A DNA stretch of 64,000 nt from assembly GCA_964504285.1 (NCBI GenBank), contig CAZDDZ010000001.1, positions 79,935 through 143,934 on the forward strand, given 5' to 3'. Below are positions 1 to 7,437 of the stretch, piece after piece. The notes under the pieces are model-generated. The model saw only the letters and a program-made list of their open reading frames with translations. It did no database searches and was not told the DNA's origin. Numbering within the stretch: the stretch's first letter is position 1; the number at the start of each line of letters is the position of its first letter. This stretch comes from Pseudoflavonifractor sp964504285 (lineage in GTDB: Bacteria > Bacillota > Clostridia > Oscillospirales > Oscillospiraceae). The translations under genes and the position numbers were made by a program.

Positions 1-34
1 ATCAATCCTCCCAACAAAAGGTTTCCGAGGGAAA

Positions 35-67
35 GTGCAAAAGGGAACCGTCAGGGTTCTATTTCAC
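35..67. repeat. REP-like hairpin, family 2, degenerate copy
   Basis: The arms GTGCAAAAGGGAACC and GGTTCTATTTCAC enclose a five-base loop. The unit resembles the perfect hairpin at 50148-50182, with the same GTG..AAAGGGAACC arm, the same loop length and a following CGC-G element, and also a variant at 31593. It lies upstream of the regulator operon, with no coding sequence around it. Confidence 0.5.
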
Positions 68-137
68 GCGGAGGCGCGACACAGTGCGCCGGAGAGCCCG
101 CCCGTGGGCGACAGCCGGGCGAGTTCGTCCGGCTGCA

Positions 138-177
138 CAGCGTGTCGAAAAATCCGAAGGACTTTTTCGACACGCTG
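138..177. repeat. Long hairpin upstream of the lrp-type operon
   Basis: A perfect 15-base inverted repeat (CAGCGTGTCGAAAAA against its complement) surrounds TCCGAAGGAC, which can pair further. Both arms contain TGTCGAA, the core of the Spo0A box, in opposite orientation (143-149 and 166-172). It could be a terminator for a gene beyond the left edge, a dispersed repeat, or an operator. The rest of 1-199 shows only short GC-rich inverted repeats and no gene. Confidence 0.5.
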
Positions 178-199
178 ATGTTTTCTGTGTATTTTACTC

Positions 200-228
200 T
201 TGCTGCCCGGAGTGTTACGCATTATAAT
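200..228 (+). promoter_or_regulatory. SigA-type promoter for the lrp-type operon
   Basis: TTGCTG (200-205), a 17-base spacer and a perfect TATAAT (223-228), 32 bases before the first start codon of the operon. Confidence 0.7.
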
Positions 229-260
229 AGAAGGCACACTGATTTAGGGGAGGCGCTTTT

Positions 261-740
261 ATGACAAAGCTGCTGCAATTACTGGAAGAAGACTGCACCC
301 TCACCCATGCCCAACTTGCCGCCATGGCAAATATGACCGAGGCAGAGGTAACGGCGGCCATTAAGAAATATGAGGACGAAAAGGTTCTTTTGGGCTATAA
401 GGCCATTATTGACTGGAACAGCACCGACCGAGAGGACGTGACCGCTCTCATTGAGGTCAAGGTCACCCCCCAGCGGGAGGAGGGCTTTGACCGCGTGGCC
501 GAGCGCATTTACCAGTACGAGGAGGTGGAGTCTCTCTACCTCATGTCGGGTGCGTTCGACTTTACCGTAATTATCTCCGGACGCACCCTGCGCGAGGTGG
601 CCGGCTTTGTGTCCGACCGTCTGGCCCCCTTAGAGGGGGTTACCGCCACAGCCACCCATTTTATTTTGAAAAAATATAAGGAAAAGCACCTGGTCTTTGA
701 AAAGCAGGCGCCCGGAGAAAGGGAGTTCATTTTCGTATGA
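261..740 (+). CDS. Lrp/AsnC family transcriptional regulator
   Basis: A 159-residue protein of usual Lrp/AsnC length. An N-terminal winged helix-turn-helix (about residues 1-60, with the LTHAQLAAMANMTEAEV helix pair) is followed by a RAM-type ligand-binding alpha/beta domain (about 65-140). Such proteins bind DNA as multimers and respond to amino acids. It is the first gene after a strong promoter, has the ribosome site GGGGAGGCG, and its end overlaps the aminotransferase start by four bases, so the two are probably translationally coupled. It likely controls the amino-acid operon it heads, possibly by autoregulation. The ligand cannot be read from the sequence. Confidence 0.9.
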   Translation: MTKLLQLLEEDCTLTHAQLAAMANMTEAEVTAAIKKYEDEKVLLGYKAIIDWNSTDREDVTALIEVKVTPQREEGFDRVAERIYQYEEVESLYLMSGAFDFTVIISGRTLREVAGFVSDRLAPLEGVTATATHFILKKYKEKHLVFEKQAPGEREFIFV

Positions 741-1927
741 ATTATGAGCATATACTATCAGAGCGGATACAGCAGGTTCAGCCCTCCGGCATTCGTAAGT
801 TTTTCGACATTTTGGAGGAAATGAAGGATGCAATCTCCCTGGGCGTGGGCGAGCCTGACTTCGTGACACCCTGGCACATCCGCGACGCGGGCATTTACTC
901 TCTGGAAAAGGGCAAGACCCGTTACACTTCCAATGCCGGACTGGCCGAGCTGCGCCGCGAAATCGCCGCCTATCAGGCCAGACGATTCCAGCTGCACTAC
1001 GATTTTGCCAACCAAATCGTAGTTACCGTGGGCGGCAGCGAGGGAATTGACCTTGCCATCCGCTGCATGGTGGACCCCGGAGACGAGGTCATTGTCCCCG
1101 TCCCATCCTTTGTGTGCTACGGCCCCCTGGTTACCATGGCGGGCGGTACTCCTGTGCTGGTACAGACCAAGGCCGAGAACGAGTTCCGTCTCACAGCGGA
1201 CGAGCTGAAGGCTGCCATTACCCCCCGCACCAAGCTCCTGGTGCTGCCCTTCCCCAACAATCCCACCGGCGCGGTGCTGCGCAGACAGGACTTGGAGGAA
1301 CTTGCCGCTGTCCTACGGGGTACCGAAATTATGGTCATTTCTGACGAGATTTATGCCGAGCTGACCTATGATATGCACCACACCTCCATCGCAAACATTC
1401 CCGATATGTATGAGCGAACCATTCTGGTGGGCGGCTTCTCCAAGAGCCATGCCATGACCGGCTGGCGTATGGGTTATCTCTGCGGGCCCGCCCCTATCAT
1501 CAAGCAGACGCTTAAACTCCACCAGTTTGGCATTATGTCGGCGCCCACCACCAGCCAGTACGCCGCCGTGGAGGCCATGCGTAACGGCGACCGGGACATT
1601 GAAAAAATGCGGGATGAGTACGACGGCCGCCGCCGCTTTTTGGTGGAGGGGCTTAATCGCATCGGGCTTAAGTGCTACGAGCCTAAGGGCGCGTTCTATG
1701 TGTTCCCGGACATCACCTCTACCGGACTCTCCTCGGATGAGTTCTGCGAGCGCTTTCTTATGGAGGAGAAGGTGGCGGTTATTTCCGGATCTGCCTTTGG
1801 TCCCGGCGGGGAGGGCTTTGTCCGCTGCTGCTATGCCACCTCTATGAAGGACATTGCCGAGGCTCTGACCCGCATGGATAATTTCCTAATGAACCTGCGT
1901 AAAAAGCAAGCACGGGATAAGGAGTGA
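737..1927 (+). CDS. Class I/II PLP-dependent aminotransferase
   Basis: A 396-residue fold-type I aminotransferase. Landmarks are the PNNPTGAV motif near residue 173, the SDEIYAEL segment (Asp203, Tyr206) that contacts the PLP ring, Lys236 in GGFSKSHAMTGWRMGY as the Schiff-base lysine, and a conserved RCCYATS arginine near the C-terminus. It belongs to the PatA/AspC-like group that often sits beside Lrp regulators. The substrate is unproven. Neighbouring ThrH-like phosphatase and DUF1015 genes suggest serine, homoserine or aromatic amino-acid metabolism. Its start overlaps the preceding regulator, and ThrH follows after only four bases. Confidence 0.9.
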   Translation: MNYEHILSERIQQVQPSGIRKFFDILEEMKDAISLGVGEPDFVTPWHIRDAGIYSLEKGKTRYTSNAGLAELRREIAAYQARRFQLHYDFANQIVVTVGGSEGIDLAIRCMVDPGDEVIVPVPSFVCYGPLVTMAGGTPVLVQTKAENEFRLTADELKAAITPRTKLLVLPFPNNPTGAVLRRQDLEELAAVLRGTEIMVISDEIYAELTYDMHHTSIANIPDMYERTILVGGFSKSHAMTGWRMGYLCGPAPIIKQTLKLHQFGIMSAPTTSQYAAVEAMRNGDRDIEKMRDEYDGRRRFLVEGLNRIGLKCYEPKGAFYVFPDITSTGLSSDEFCERFLMEEKVAVISGSAFGPGGEGFVRCCYATSMKDIAEALTRMDNFLMNLRKKQARDKE

Positions 1928-1931
1928 GGAT

Positions 1932-2537
1932 ATGAATTTAGTCTGTCTTGATATGGAGGGGGTTCTGGTCCCCGAAATCTGGATTGCCTTTGCGGAAGCT
2001 ACCGGCATTCCGGAGCTTAAGCGAACTACACGGGACGAGCCTGACTATGACAAGCTGATGAATGAGCGCCTTGCTATTTTAAAGGAGCATAATCTGGGTC
2101 TTGCGGAAATACAGGCCACCATTGCCACCATTGACCCCTTGCCCGGGGCCAAGGCGTTCCTTGATGAGCTGCGCACCTTTACCCAGGTAATTATTTTGAG
2201 CGACACCTTCGAGCAATTTGCTCAGCCGCTAATGAAAAAGCTGGGCTGGCCCACTATTTTCTGTAATACACTGGAGGTAGCACCTGACGGAATGATAGAG
2301 GGCTTTCGGATGCGCTGCCCCCAGTCTAAGCTCACCACGGTAAAGGCCCTGCAATCCATGGGCTACGAGACCATTGCTGGCGGCGACAGCTACAATGACC
2401 TGGGCATGATCTTGGCCAGCAAGGCCGGATTTCTCTTTAAGAGTACCCAGCAAATTAAGGCCGATTACCCCCAGCTTCCCGCCTATGAGACCTTCCCGGA
2501 GTTTTTGAGCGCCATCAAGCAGGCCTGCGGGAACTGA
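1932..2537 (+). CDS. thrH: ThrH-like phosphoserine phosphatase / homoserine phosphotransferase
   Basis: A 201-residue HAD-superfamily protein with the ThrH hallmark N-terminus CLDMEGVLVPEIW: the nucleophile Asp7 sits in DMEG rather than the usual DxDG. Motif II is in VIILSDTFEQF, and the acidic motif is GGDSYNDLGM near residue 156. In Pseudomonas, ThrH removes phosphate from phosphoserine and can transfer it to homoserine. Its position between an aminotransferase and a DUF1015 gene fits serine biosynthesis, where such a transaminase could act on phosphohydroxypyruvate or related keto acids. That pathway link is inference. A short hairpin (2543-2562) follows but has no U-tract. Confidence 0.85.
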   Translation: MNLVCLDMEGVLVPEIWIAFAEATGIPELKRTTRDEPDYDKLMNERLAILKEHNLGLAEIQATIATIDPLPGAKAFLDELRTFTQVIILSDTFEQFAQPLMKKLGWPTIFCNTLEVAPDGMIEGFRMRCPQSKLTTVKALQSMGYETIAGGDSYNDLGMILASKAGFLFKSTQQIKADYPQLPAYETFPEFLSAIKQACGN

Positions 2538-2612
2538 TTGACGGAGCGGTCATCACCGCTCCACACCGGCGTGTTACCCATGCGGCATGGAAATCATTGA
2601 GGAGGTGCCCTT

Positions 2613-3848
2613 ATGTTTGAAGCTCTGCCCTTCCGTCCGGCGGAAATACTTCTGCCCCAAAACTGTGAATATGCCAAATGGTCGGTGGTGGCCTGCGATC
2701 AGTACACCTCCCAGCCCGAGTACTGGCAGCGGGTGGAGGACTATGTGGGTCAGGCACCCTCATCTCTGCGGCTCATTCTGCCCGAAAGCTGCCTGGAGGG
2801 GCCCGACGTGGAAACCGATATTATGGATGTAAACAACACCATGACCCGCTACCTGCGGGATGGTGTGTTTAAAACGCTGCCGGACGCCATGATTTATGTG
2901 GAGCGCACCCTGGAAAACGGAAAGACCCGGCGGGGCTTGGTGGGCATGGTGGATTTAGAGCAGTATGACTACGAGCCGGGCTCGGATGCTGCCGTGCGGG
3001 CAACCGAAGGCACGGTGCTCGCCCGCATTCCGCCCCGGGTGGCCGTGCGGAAGAACGCACCTGTGGAGCTGCCCCACATTATGCTCCTAACCGATGACCC
3101 GGCCTGCACCGTGGTAGAGCCGCTGGCAGCCCGGAAGGGCGGGCTGGAGCAGGTCTATAACTTTGACCTGATGGAGCACGGCGGGCACCTCGCCGGTTGG
3201 CTTTTGGGAGAGGAAGAGCAGGCAGGGGTTGAGGCCGCCCTCACCACTCTGGCTCAAAATACACCCCTTCTATTCGCGGTGGGGGACGGCAACCACTCTC
3301 TGGCTACTGCTAAGGAGTGCTACGAGCGCCAAAAACGGCTTAGTCCCAAGGAAAAGTGGGCAGTTCTGCCCTCTAGGTTCGCCCTGTGTGAGCTGGTAAA
3401 CCTTCATGACGAGGCGTTGGAATTTGAGCCGATCCACCGTGTTTTGTTCGGCATTGAGCCTGAAAAGCTGCTGAAGGAATTTTTAGAAGCACATCCCGCC
3501 GCGCATTTCGGCCCGGGAGAAGGCCACTCCATTCCTTTTGTTCACCACAATGGCGCCGGAGTGGTGACAGTGCCACAACCGGTCTGCCAACTGCCGGTAG
3601 GCACCCTTCAAAGCTTTTTGGACGGCTATGTGCTGCGCAATAAGTGCCGCATTGACTACATCCATGGCGACGATATAACCCGTACCCTGGGCACACAGAA
3701 GGGGAATTTGGGCTTTCTTCTGCCCGCTATGAAGAAGGATGATTTGTTTCCCACTGTCCTACATGACGGTGTGCTCCCCCGCAAGACCTTCTCCATGGGA
3801 GAGGCCAACGACAAGCGGTTTTACTTAGAGGCCAGAAAAATACGATAG
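2613..3848 (+). CDS. DUF1015 family protein (HTH-domain/SerB-cluster type)
   Basis: A 411-residue protein matching the DUF1015 family from end to end, starting MFEALPFRPAEILLP and containing the conserved PLLFAVGDGNHSLATAKECYE segment about halfway along. The family has no settled biochemical role but recurs next to serA, serC and serB-type genes in anaerobes, which agrees with the ThrH-like gene just upstream. The start at 2613 is preceded by GAGGAGGTG at good spacing; an overlapping frame starting at 2587 is shorter and unlike anything known. It is probably the last gene of the regulator-aminotransferase-thrH operon. Confidence 0.85.
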   Translation: MFEALPFRPAEILLPQNCEYAKWSVVACDQYTSQPEYWQRVEDYVGQAPSSLRLILPESCLEGPDVETDIMDVNNTMTRYLRDGVFKTLPDAMIYVERTLENGKTRRGLVGMVDLEQYDYEPGSDAAVRATEGTVLARIPPRVAVRKNAPVELPHIMLLTDDPACTVVEPLAARKGGLEQVYNFDLMEHGGHLAGWLLGEEEQAGVEAALTTLAQNTPLLFAVGDGNHSLATAKECYERQKRLSPKEKWAVLPSRFALCELVNLHDEALEFEPIHRVLFGIEPEKLLKEFLEAHPAAHFGPGEGHSIPFVHHNGAGVVTVPQPVCQLPVGTLQSFLDGYVLRNKCRIDYIHGDDITRTLGTQKGNLGFLLPAMKKDDLFPTVLHDGVLPRKTFSMGEANDKRFYLEARKIR

Positions 3849-3929
3849 AAAAAGCGGGAATGGCAGGCGGTGTCTTTACCACCTACGGGTGGGGCATTGC
3901 CTGTCATGTCCGCCCGTGAGGTATTAGGC

Positions 3930-4781
3930 ATGGAAGTCAAGGCGCACGCCAAGCTTAACTTAACGCTGGACATTCTGGGCAAGCGCTCCGACGGCTACCA
4001 TGATTTGCGTATGGTAATGCAATCGGTCTCCCTCTGGGACGGTCTGCGGGTGGAAATCGGTACAGGGAAGGGACTGAAAGTCTCTACCGACAAGGCGTTT
4101 CTCCCCAATGATCAGCGTAATCTGGCTGCTGCTGCCGCCCTGTGCTTTTCCCGGGAAACGGGGATAGATTTAGGCGGTGTGTCCATTGAAATCCAAAAGA
4201 ATATTCCGGTCTGCGCCGGAATGGCCGGGGGCAGCAGTGACGGTGCCGCAGTGCTCCGGGCTTTAAATGTGCTCACGGGAGCCAATCTCACGGCTGCTTC
4301 CCTTGCTAAAATCGGCGAGGGAGTGGGTTCGGATGTGCCCTACTGCGTCTATGGCGGTACCGCACTGGCCGAGGGCAGGGGAGAGGTCATTACGCCCCTG
4401 CCCTCCCTTCCGCCCTGCTATTTGGTTTTATGTAAACCTGCCTTTTCGGTGGCTACACCCGAGCTTTTCCAGCGGGCTGACAGTGTGCGTCTGCGCCGTC
4501 GGCCGGATACGGCGGGACTTACCGCTGCGCTGGAGGAGGAGGATCTGGCCGGGGTAGCACGACGGCTCTACAATGTATTTGAGGATGTGCTTCCCGAGCG
4601 CCGTGCCGCCGAGGTGGACGAAATTAAAAATACCCTGCTGGGGCACGGCGCCCTGGGGGCCAGCATGAGCGGTACCGGCCCCACGGTGTTCGGCATGTTC
4701 GACAGTGCCGCCGCCGCCGGTGCGGCCCATGATGAGCTGCTCAAAACCTACCGTGAAACGTTTTTGACCACCACCGTGTAG
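3930..4781 (+). CDS. ispE: 4-diphosphocytidyl-2-C-methyl-D-erythritol kinase
   Basis: A 283-residue GHMP kinase of the methylerythritol-phosphate isoprenoid pathway; it phosphorylates CDP-methylerythritol in the cytoplasm. The N-terminus MEVKAHAKLNLTLDILGKRSDGYHDL and the ATP loop PVCAGMAGGSSDGAA are diagnostic, and a C-terminal ASMSGTGPTVFG glycine-rich motif is present. A GTG at 3870 would add 20 non-conserved residues. I prefer ATG 3930, with GTGAGG nine bases upstream, because homologues begin at this point. It lies directly ahead of spoIIR. Confidence 0.92.
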   Translation: MEVKAHAKLNLTLDILGKRSDGYHDLRMVMQSVSLWDGLRVEIGTGKGLKVSTDKAFLPNDQRNLAAAAALCFSRETGIDLGGVSIEIQKNIPVCAGMAGGSSDGAAVLRALNVLTGANLTAASLAKIGEGVGSDVPYCVYGGTALAEGRGEVITPLPSLPPCYLVLCKPAFSVATPELFQRADSVRLRRRPDTAGLTAALEEEDLAGVARRLYNVFEDVLPERRAAEVDEIKNTLLGHGALGASMSGTGPTVFGMFDSAAAAGAAHDELLKTYRETFLTTTV

Positions 4782-4821
4782 GCTGCGGCGCACGCTTAAA
4801 GTTGTTTTTTTGCGGATACAG

Positions 4822-4851
4822 GTATAAAAATAAAAATCACCGTCCAAAATG
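4822..4851 (+). promoter_or_regulatory. Candidate sigma-F promoter of spoIIR
   Basis: GTATA (4822-4826), a 15-base spacer and GTCCAAAATG (4842-4851) match the sigma-F pattern GYWTA / GGNRANANTW at every strongly conserved base, with mismatches only at weak positions. spoIIR is sigma-F dependent in Bacillus subtilis, and sigF itself lies at 17850-18560. Transcription would begin near 4858, which favours the start codon at 4882. Confidence 0.5.
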
Positions 4852-4879
4852 TAGGCAATACATATGGATGGTGATTTTT
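4832..4879 (+). other. Hairpin overlapping the spoIIR promoter and leader
   Basis: AAAAATCACCGTCCA (4832-4846) pairs with TGGATGGTGATTTTT (4865-4879), 15 pairs with one G-U, and the second arm ends in a T-run. For transcripts coming from ispE it would act as an intrinsic terminator. A transcript starting at the candidate sigma-F promoter would carry only the right arm, which includes the ribosome site, and so would escape the hairpin. Confidence 0.55.
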
Positions 4880-4881
4880 CT

Positions 4882-5517
4882 ATGCTTAATTTAAACAACA
4901 AGCTCCGCCGCTGGGAGCTGGCCCTTCTCCTGGGAGTGGCAGTGGCCGCACTGCTGGGCGCTTGGCTCAATGGGCAGCAGTCAGCTCTTGCTGACAAGGT
5001 TATCCGCCTGCATGTCATTGCAAATTCGGACAGTCAGGCCGACCAAGCTCTAAAGCTACAAGTACGTGACCGCATTTTGAACCAGGCGGGGGATTTGTTT
5101 GCTCAAGGTCTGAGCCGTGAGGAAGCAGAGCGGGCCATTGTGAGCCGTCTGCCCGAGCTGGCAGCGGCTGGGGCAGAGGTAGTGGAGGAGGAGGGGTACG
5201 CCTACCCGGTAACCGCCTCTTTAGAAGAAGACGTGTGGTTTCCGACCAAGGAGTACACCGACTTCGCTCTCCCTGCCGGGGACTACACCGCCCTGCGGGT
5301 GGTCATCGGTGACGGCGGAGGTAAAAACTGGTGGTGCGTGGTATTTCCGCCCCTCTGCCTGGGAAGCGTAACCGAAACCACCGCCGAAACCGCAGCCGCA
5401 GGTGGCTTTTCTCAGGAGGATATCTCTCTCATCACCGGAGAAAACGAGGGCTATGTGGTCAAGTTTAAAGCCATGGAGCTGTGGGATGAGTTCCAGCGGT
5501 GGGTAAAAACAAAATAA
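4882..5517 (+). CDS. spoIIR: Stage II sporulation protein R
   Basis: A 211-residue SpoIIR: the forespore-made secreted signal that triggers processing of pro-sigma-E in the mother cell through SpoIIGA. After the basic KLRRWE stretch comes one hydrophobic export segment (about residues 10-30), then the family motif KVIRLHVIANSDSQADQALK and the conserved VVIGDGGGKNWWCVVFPP block. An ATG at 4864 would add six residues, but ATG 4882 has GGATGGTG at correct spacing and fits the candidate sigma-F start point. No spoIIGA lies in the window. Confidence 0.92.
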   Translation: MLNLNNKLRRWELALLLGVAVAALLGAWLNGQQSALADKVIRLHVIANSDSQADQALKLQVRDRILNQAGDLFAQGLSREEAERAIVSRLPELAAAGAEVVEEEGYAYPVTASLEEDVWFPTKEYTDFALPAGDYTALRVVIGDGGGKNWWCVVFPPLCLGSVTETTAETAAAGGFSQEDISLITGENEGYVVKFKAMELWDEFQRWVKTK

Positions 5518-5523
5518 ATTAAA

Positions 5524-5566
5524 GCAACACCGTACAAATCGTCCTTGCCGAATTGTGCGGTGTTGC
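5524..5566. terminator. Terminator hairpin after spoIIR
   Basis: GCAACACCGTACAA pairs with TTGTGCGGTGTTGC (14 pairs, one G-U), followed by CCTTA. It is the first of two hairpins between the convergent spoIIR and transporter genes. Confidence 0.6.
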
Positions 5567-5575
5567 CTTAAGACT

Positions 5576-5610
5576 AAGGCCGGCGTACGGGAATCCCATA
5601 CGCCGGCCTT
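5576..5610. terminator. Bidirectional terminator between spoIIR and the transporter
   Basis: AAGGCCGGCGTA (5576-5587) and TACGCCGGCCTT (5599-5610) form a perfect 12-base stem, with more pairing inside the loop and A/T-rich flanks on both sides. It suits termination of the minus-strand transporter. Confidence 0.7.
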
Positions 5611-5636
5611 TACTTTAATTGCACCGATGCTAACCG

Positions 5637-6962
5637 CTATCCGATGCCGCCCTTTACAATACCCAGCACCACCACGGCGGCGGCAATGACGACGTAGCAA
5701 TGGGCCAGTATATCAAAGGACCTTCCCAGCGGCTTGGTTCGGCCCAGCATAAGCTCTTGCCTGATGGCTTTGGTGCCCAGTACCCAGTAGATAAAGACGG
5801 CACCCAGTACTGCGCCAAAGGGGGCAATATAGATTGTAATTAAGTCCATCCAGGTGCCCATGCCGGGCAGGGACTCCAGAAAGACAGACACAAAGAATAC
5901 CACCAGCCCGGTCACTGCCATAGACACCGTGCGGGGAAGCTTGGCGGTTTTGCCCAGCGCATCGCCGCAGGCTTCCAGCATATTCATCAGGGAGGTGATG
6001 CCCGCAAAGAGCACAGATACGAAGAAGAAAATGAGCAGAACCCGCCCGCCTGGCATCAGGTCGAACACCTTGGGGATGGTGACGAAGAGAAGGGCAGGGC
6101 CGCGATTAAGGTCGATGCCAAAGGCGAATACGGCGGGGATAATGGCAAAGGCGGCCAGCAGGGCGGCAATACTGTCCAGCACCGCGGTTGTCACGGACTG
6201 CTTGATGATGTCATCGTCTTTCTTCATATAACTGCCGTAAATAAGCATACCAGTGCCATTAATGGAAAGGGAGAAGAAGGCCTGACCCATGGCAAAAATC
6301 CAGGTGTCAGCCTTCAGGAGCGCCGACCAGTCGGGCACCAGCAGGAATTGGTAGCCCTCCATAGCACCCGGAAGAAAAGCAACCCGTACGGCAATTACCA
6401 GAAAGAGTATAAAGAAAGCGGGCATGAGGAGCTTGCTGATTTTCTCAATGCCTACCGATACCCCTAAAATCAGCACCAGTACGGTTACCGCAATAGCCAC
6501 AAAATGCCAGGGAATAGAGCCAAAGCTGACGGCCAACCCATCAAAAAACACCTGGGAGTCGGTGGCCAGAATGGAGCCGGTGACTGCCCCAGCCGTGTAC
6601 CGCAGCACCCAGCCCACAATGACTGAATAGCCGATGGCAATGCCCAGCACTCCCAGCAGAGGGATAATACCCCAAATGCGCCCGCCCTTTTTGCCGCGGG
6701 ATCGGAGGGCATAATCAAAGGAGCCCAGCGTCCCCGCTCCGGTAAGCCGACCAATGGCGAACTCGCCGGAAAGCCCCACGTAGCTAAAGAGCGCCACAAA
6801 CAGAAAATAGGGAATTAGGAAGGCGGCGCCCCCCATTTGAGTCATGCGGTAGGGAAAGAGCCAGATATTGCCCATGCCCACAGCCGAACCCACAGCGGCC
6901 AGCACAAAGCCCGCCGAGGTGGTAAATTTCCCGCCCTGAGCAGGTAAATGGTTCTTTGCCAT
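5637..6962 (-). CDS. Sodium-dependent transporter, NSS/SNF family
   Basis: A 441-residue integral membrane protein of the neurotransmitter:sodium symporter family, with about 11 membrane segments as usual for bacterial members. TM1 carries the unwound sodium-site signature AAVGSAVGMGNIWLFPYRM. The usual NIWRFP arginine, which forms the outer gate in LeuT, is leucine here. Segments LLVPDWSALLKADTWIFAMGQAFFSLSINGTGML cover the TM6 region. Start ATG at 6962 has AGGAGG upstream (6968-6973); an ATG at 6980 lacks one. The substrate is probably an amino acid but cannot be told. Confidence 0.88.
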   Translation of the reverse strand: MAKNHLPAQGGKFTTSAGFVLAAVGSAVGMGNIWLFPYRMTQMGGAAFLIPYFLFVALFSYVGLSGEFAIGRLTGAGTLGSFDYALRSRGKKGGRIWGIIPLLGVLGIAIGYSVIVGWVLRYTAGAVTGSILATDSQVFFDGLAVSFGSIPWHFVAIAVTVLVLILGVSVGIEKISKLLMPAFFILFLVIAVRVAFLPGAMEGYQFLLVPDWSALLKADTWIFAMGQAFFSLSINGTGMLIYGSYMKKDDDIIKQSVTTAVLDSIAALLAAFAIIPAVFAFGIDLNRGPALLFVTIPKVFDLMPGGRVLLIFFFVSVLFAGITSLMNMLEACGDALGKTAKLPRTVSMAVTGLVVFFVSVFLESLPGMGTWMDLITIYIAPFGAVLGAVFIYWVLGTKAIRQELMLGRTKPLGRSFDILAHCYVVIAAAVVVLGIVKGGIG

Positions 6963-7012
6963 AACAATCCTCCGGTACATACTTTAATAGGTAAAATCGC
7001 AAAAGAGCTTTT

Positions 7013-7041
7013 ATTATAACCGACTTTAAGGGAAAAGGCAA
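7013..7041 (-). promoter_or_regulatory. SigA-type promoter for the NSS transporter
   Basis: Read on the minus strand: TTGCCT (7041-7036), 17 bases, TATAAT (7018-7013), with the ATG about 50 bases downstream. Confidence 0.65.
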
Positions 7042-7117
7042 GGGGGCGTCTAGAGGGGGATATTGCCTATCTGTATTTGAAAGCCGGTAAAAAAGACAAG
7101 ATTGTAGACAACGCTAG

Positions 7118-7146
7118 TTGACCTATGCATCCTTTTCCGATAGAAT
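7118..7146 (+). promoter_or_regulatory. SigA-type promoter of pcrA
   Basis: TTGACC (7118-7123), 17 bases, TAGAAT (7141-7146). It implies an untranslated leader of about 285 bases that contains the inverted-repeat element at 7187-7354, itself nested in an outer dyad (7162-7174 with 7408-7420). Confidence 0.6.
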
Positions 7147-7186
7147 AAAACACAAATAAACAGGAGCGCGTTGCAGGGCGGAGCGG

Positions 7187-7354
7187 TTAAGGAAGCTCTG
7201 ATTTAATCCAGTTGTATAGATTAGTGCGTGTATTTTTTGTCCGGCAAGCCAAAAAAACGCAGGAATCCTGACGGATTGCAAGGTTTTTTGGCGCAGTCCG
7301 GGCGAAAAAGACGCCGCCAAGATATGCGGCGGGATTAAATCAGAGCTTCCTTAA
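7187..7354. mobile_element. MITE-like element A
   Basis: A 168-base non-coding element bounded by a perfect 23-base terminal inverted repeat that begins TTAAGGAAGCTCTG and ends with its complement. The TA-rich ends suggest TA target duplication of the IS630/Tc1 kind; that is inference. Its centre (about 7233-7309) is a hairpin: GCCAAAAAA..AATCC-TGAC-GGATT..TTTTTTGGC. The same core, with paired substitutions, occurs in the elements at 9925, 19628 and 58965. No transposase is encoded. Confidence 0.7.
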
Positions 7355-7437
7355 GACCGTTCCCTACAAGTGGTAGGGTCTAGTCTTGACTCGGCCGCAG
7401 GTTTGCAGCGCGCTCCCGTGTTGCCAAGGAGAACACT

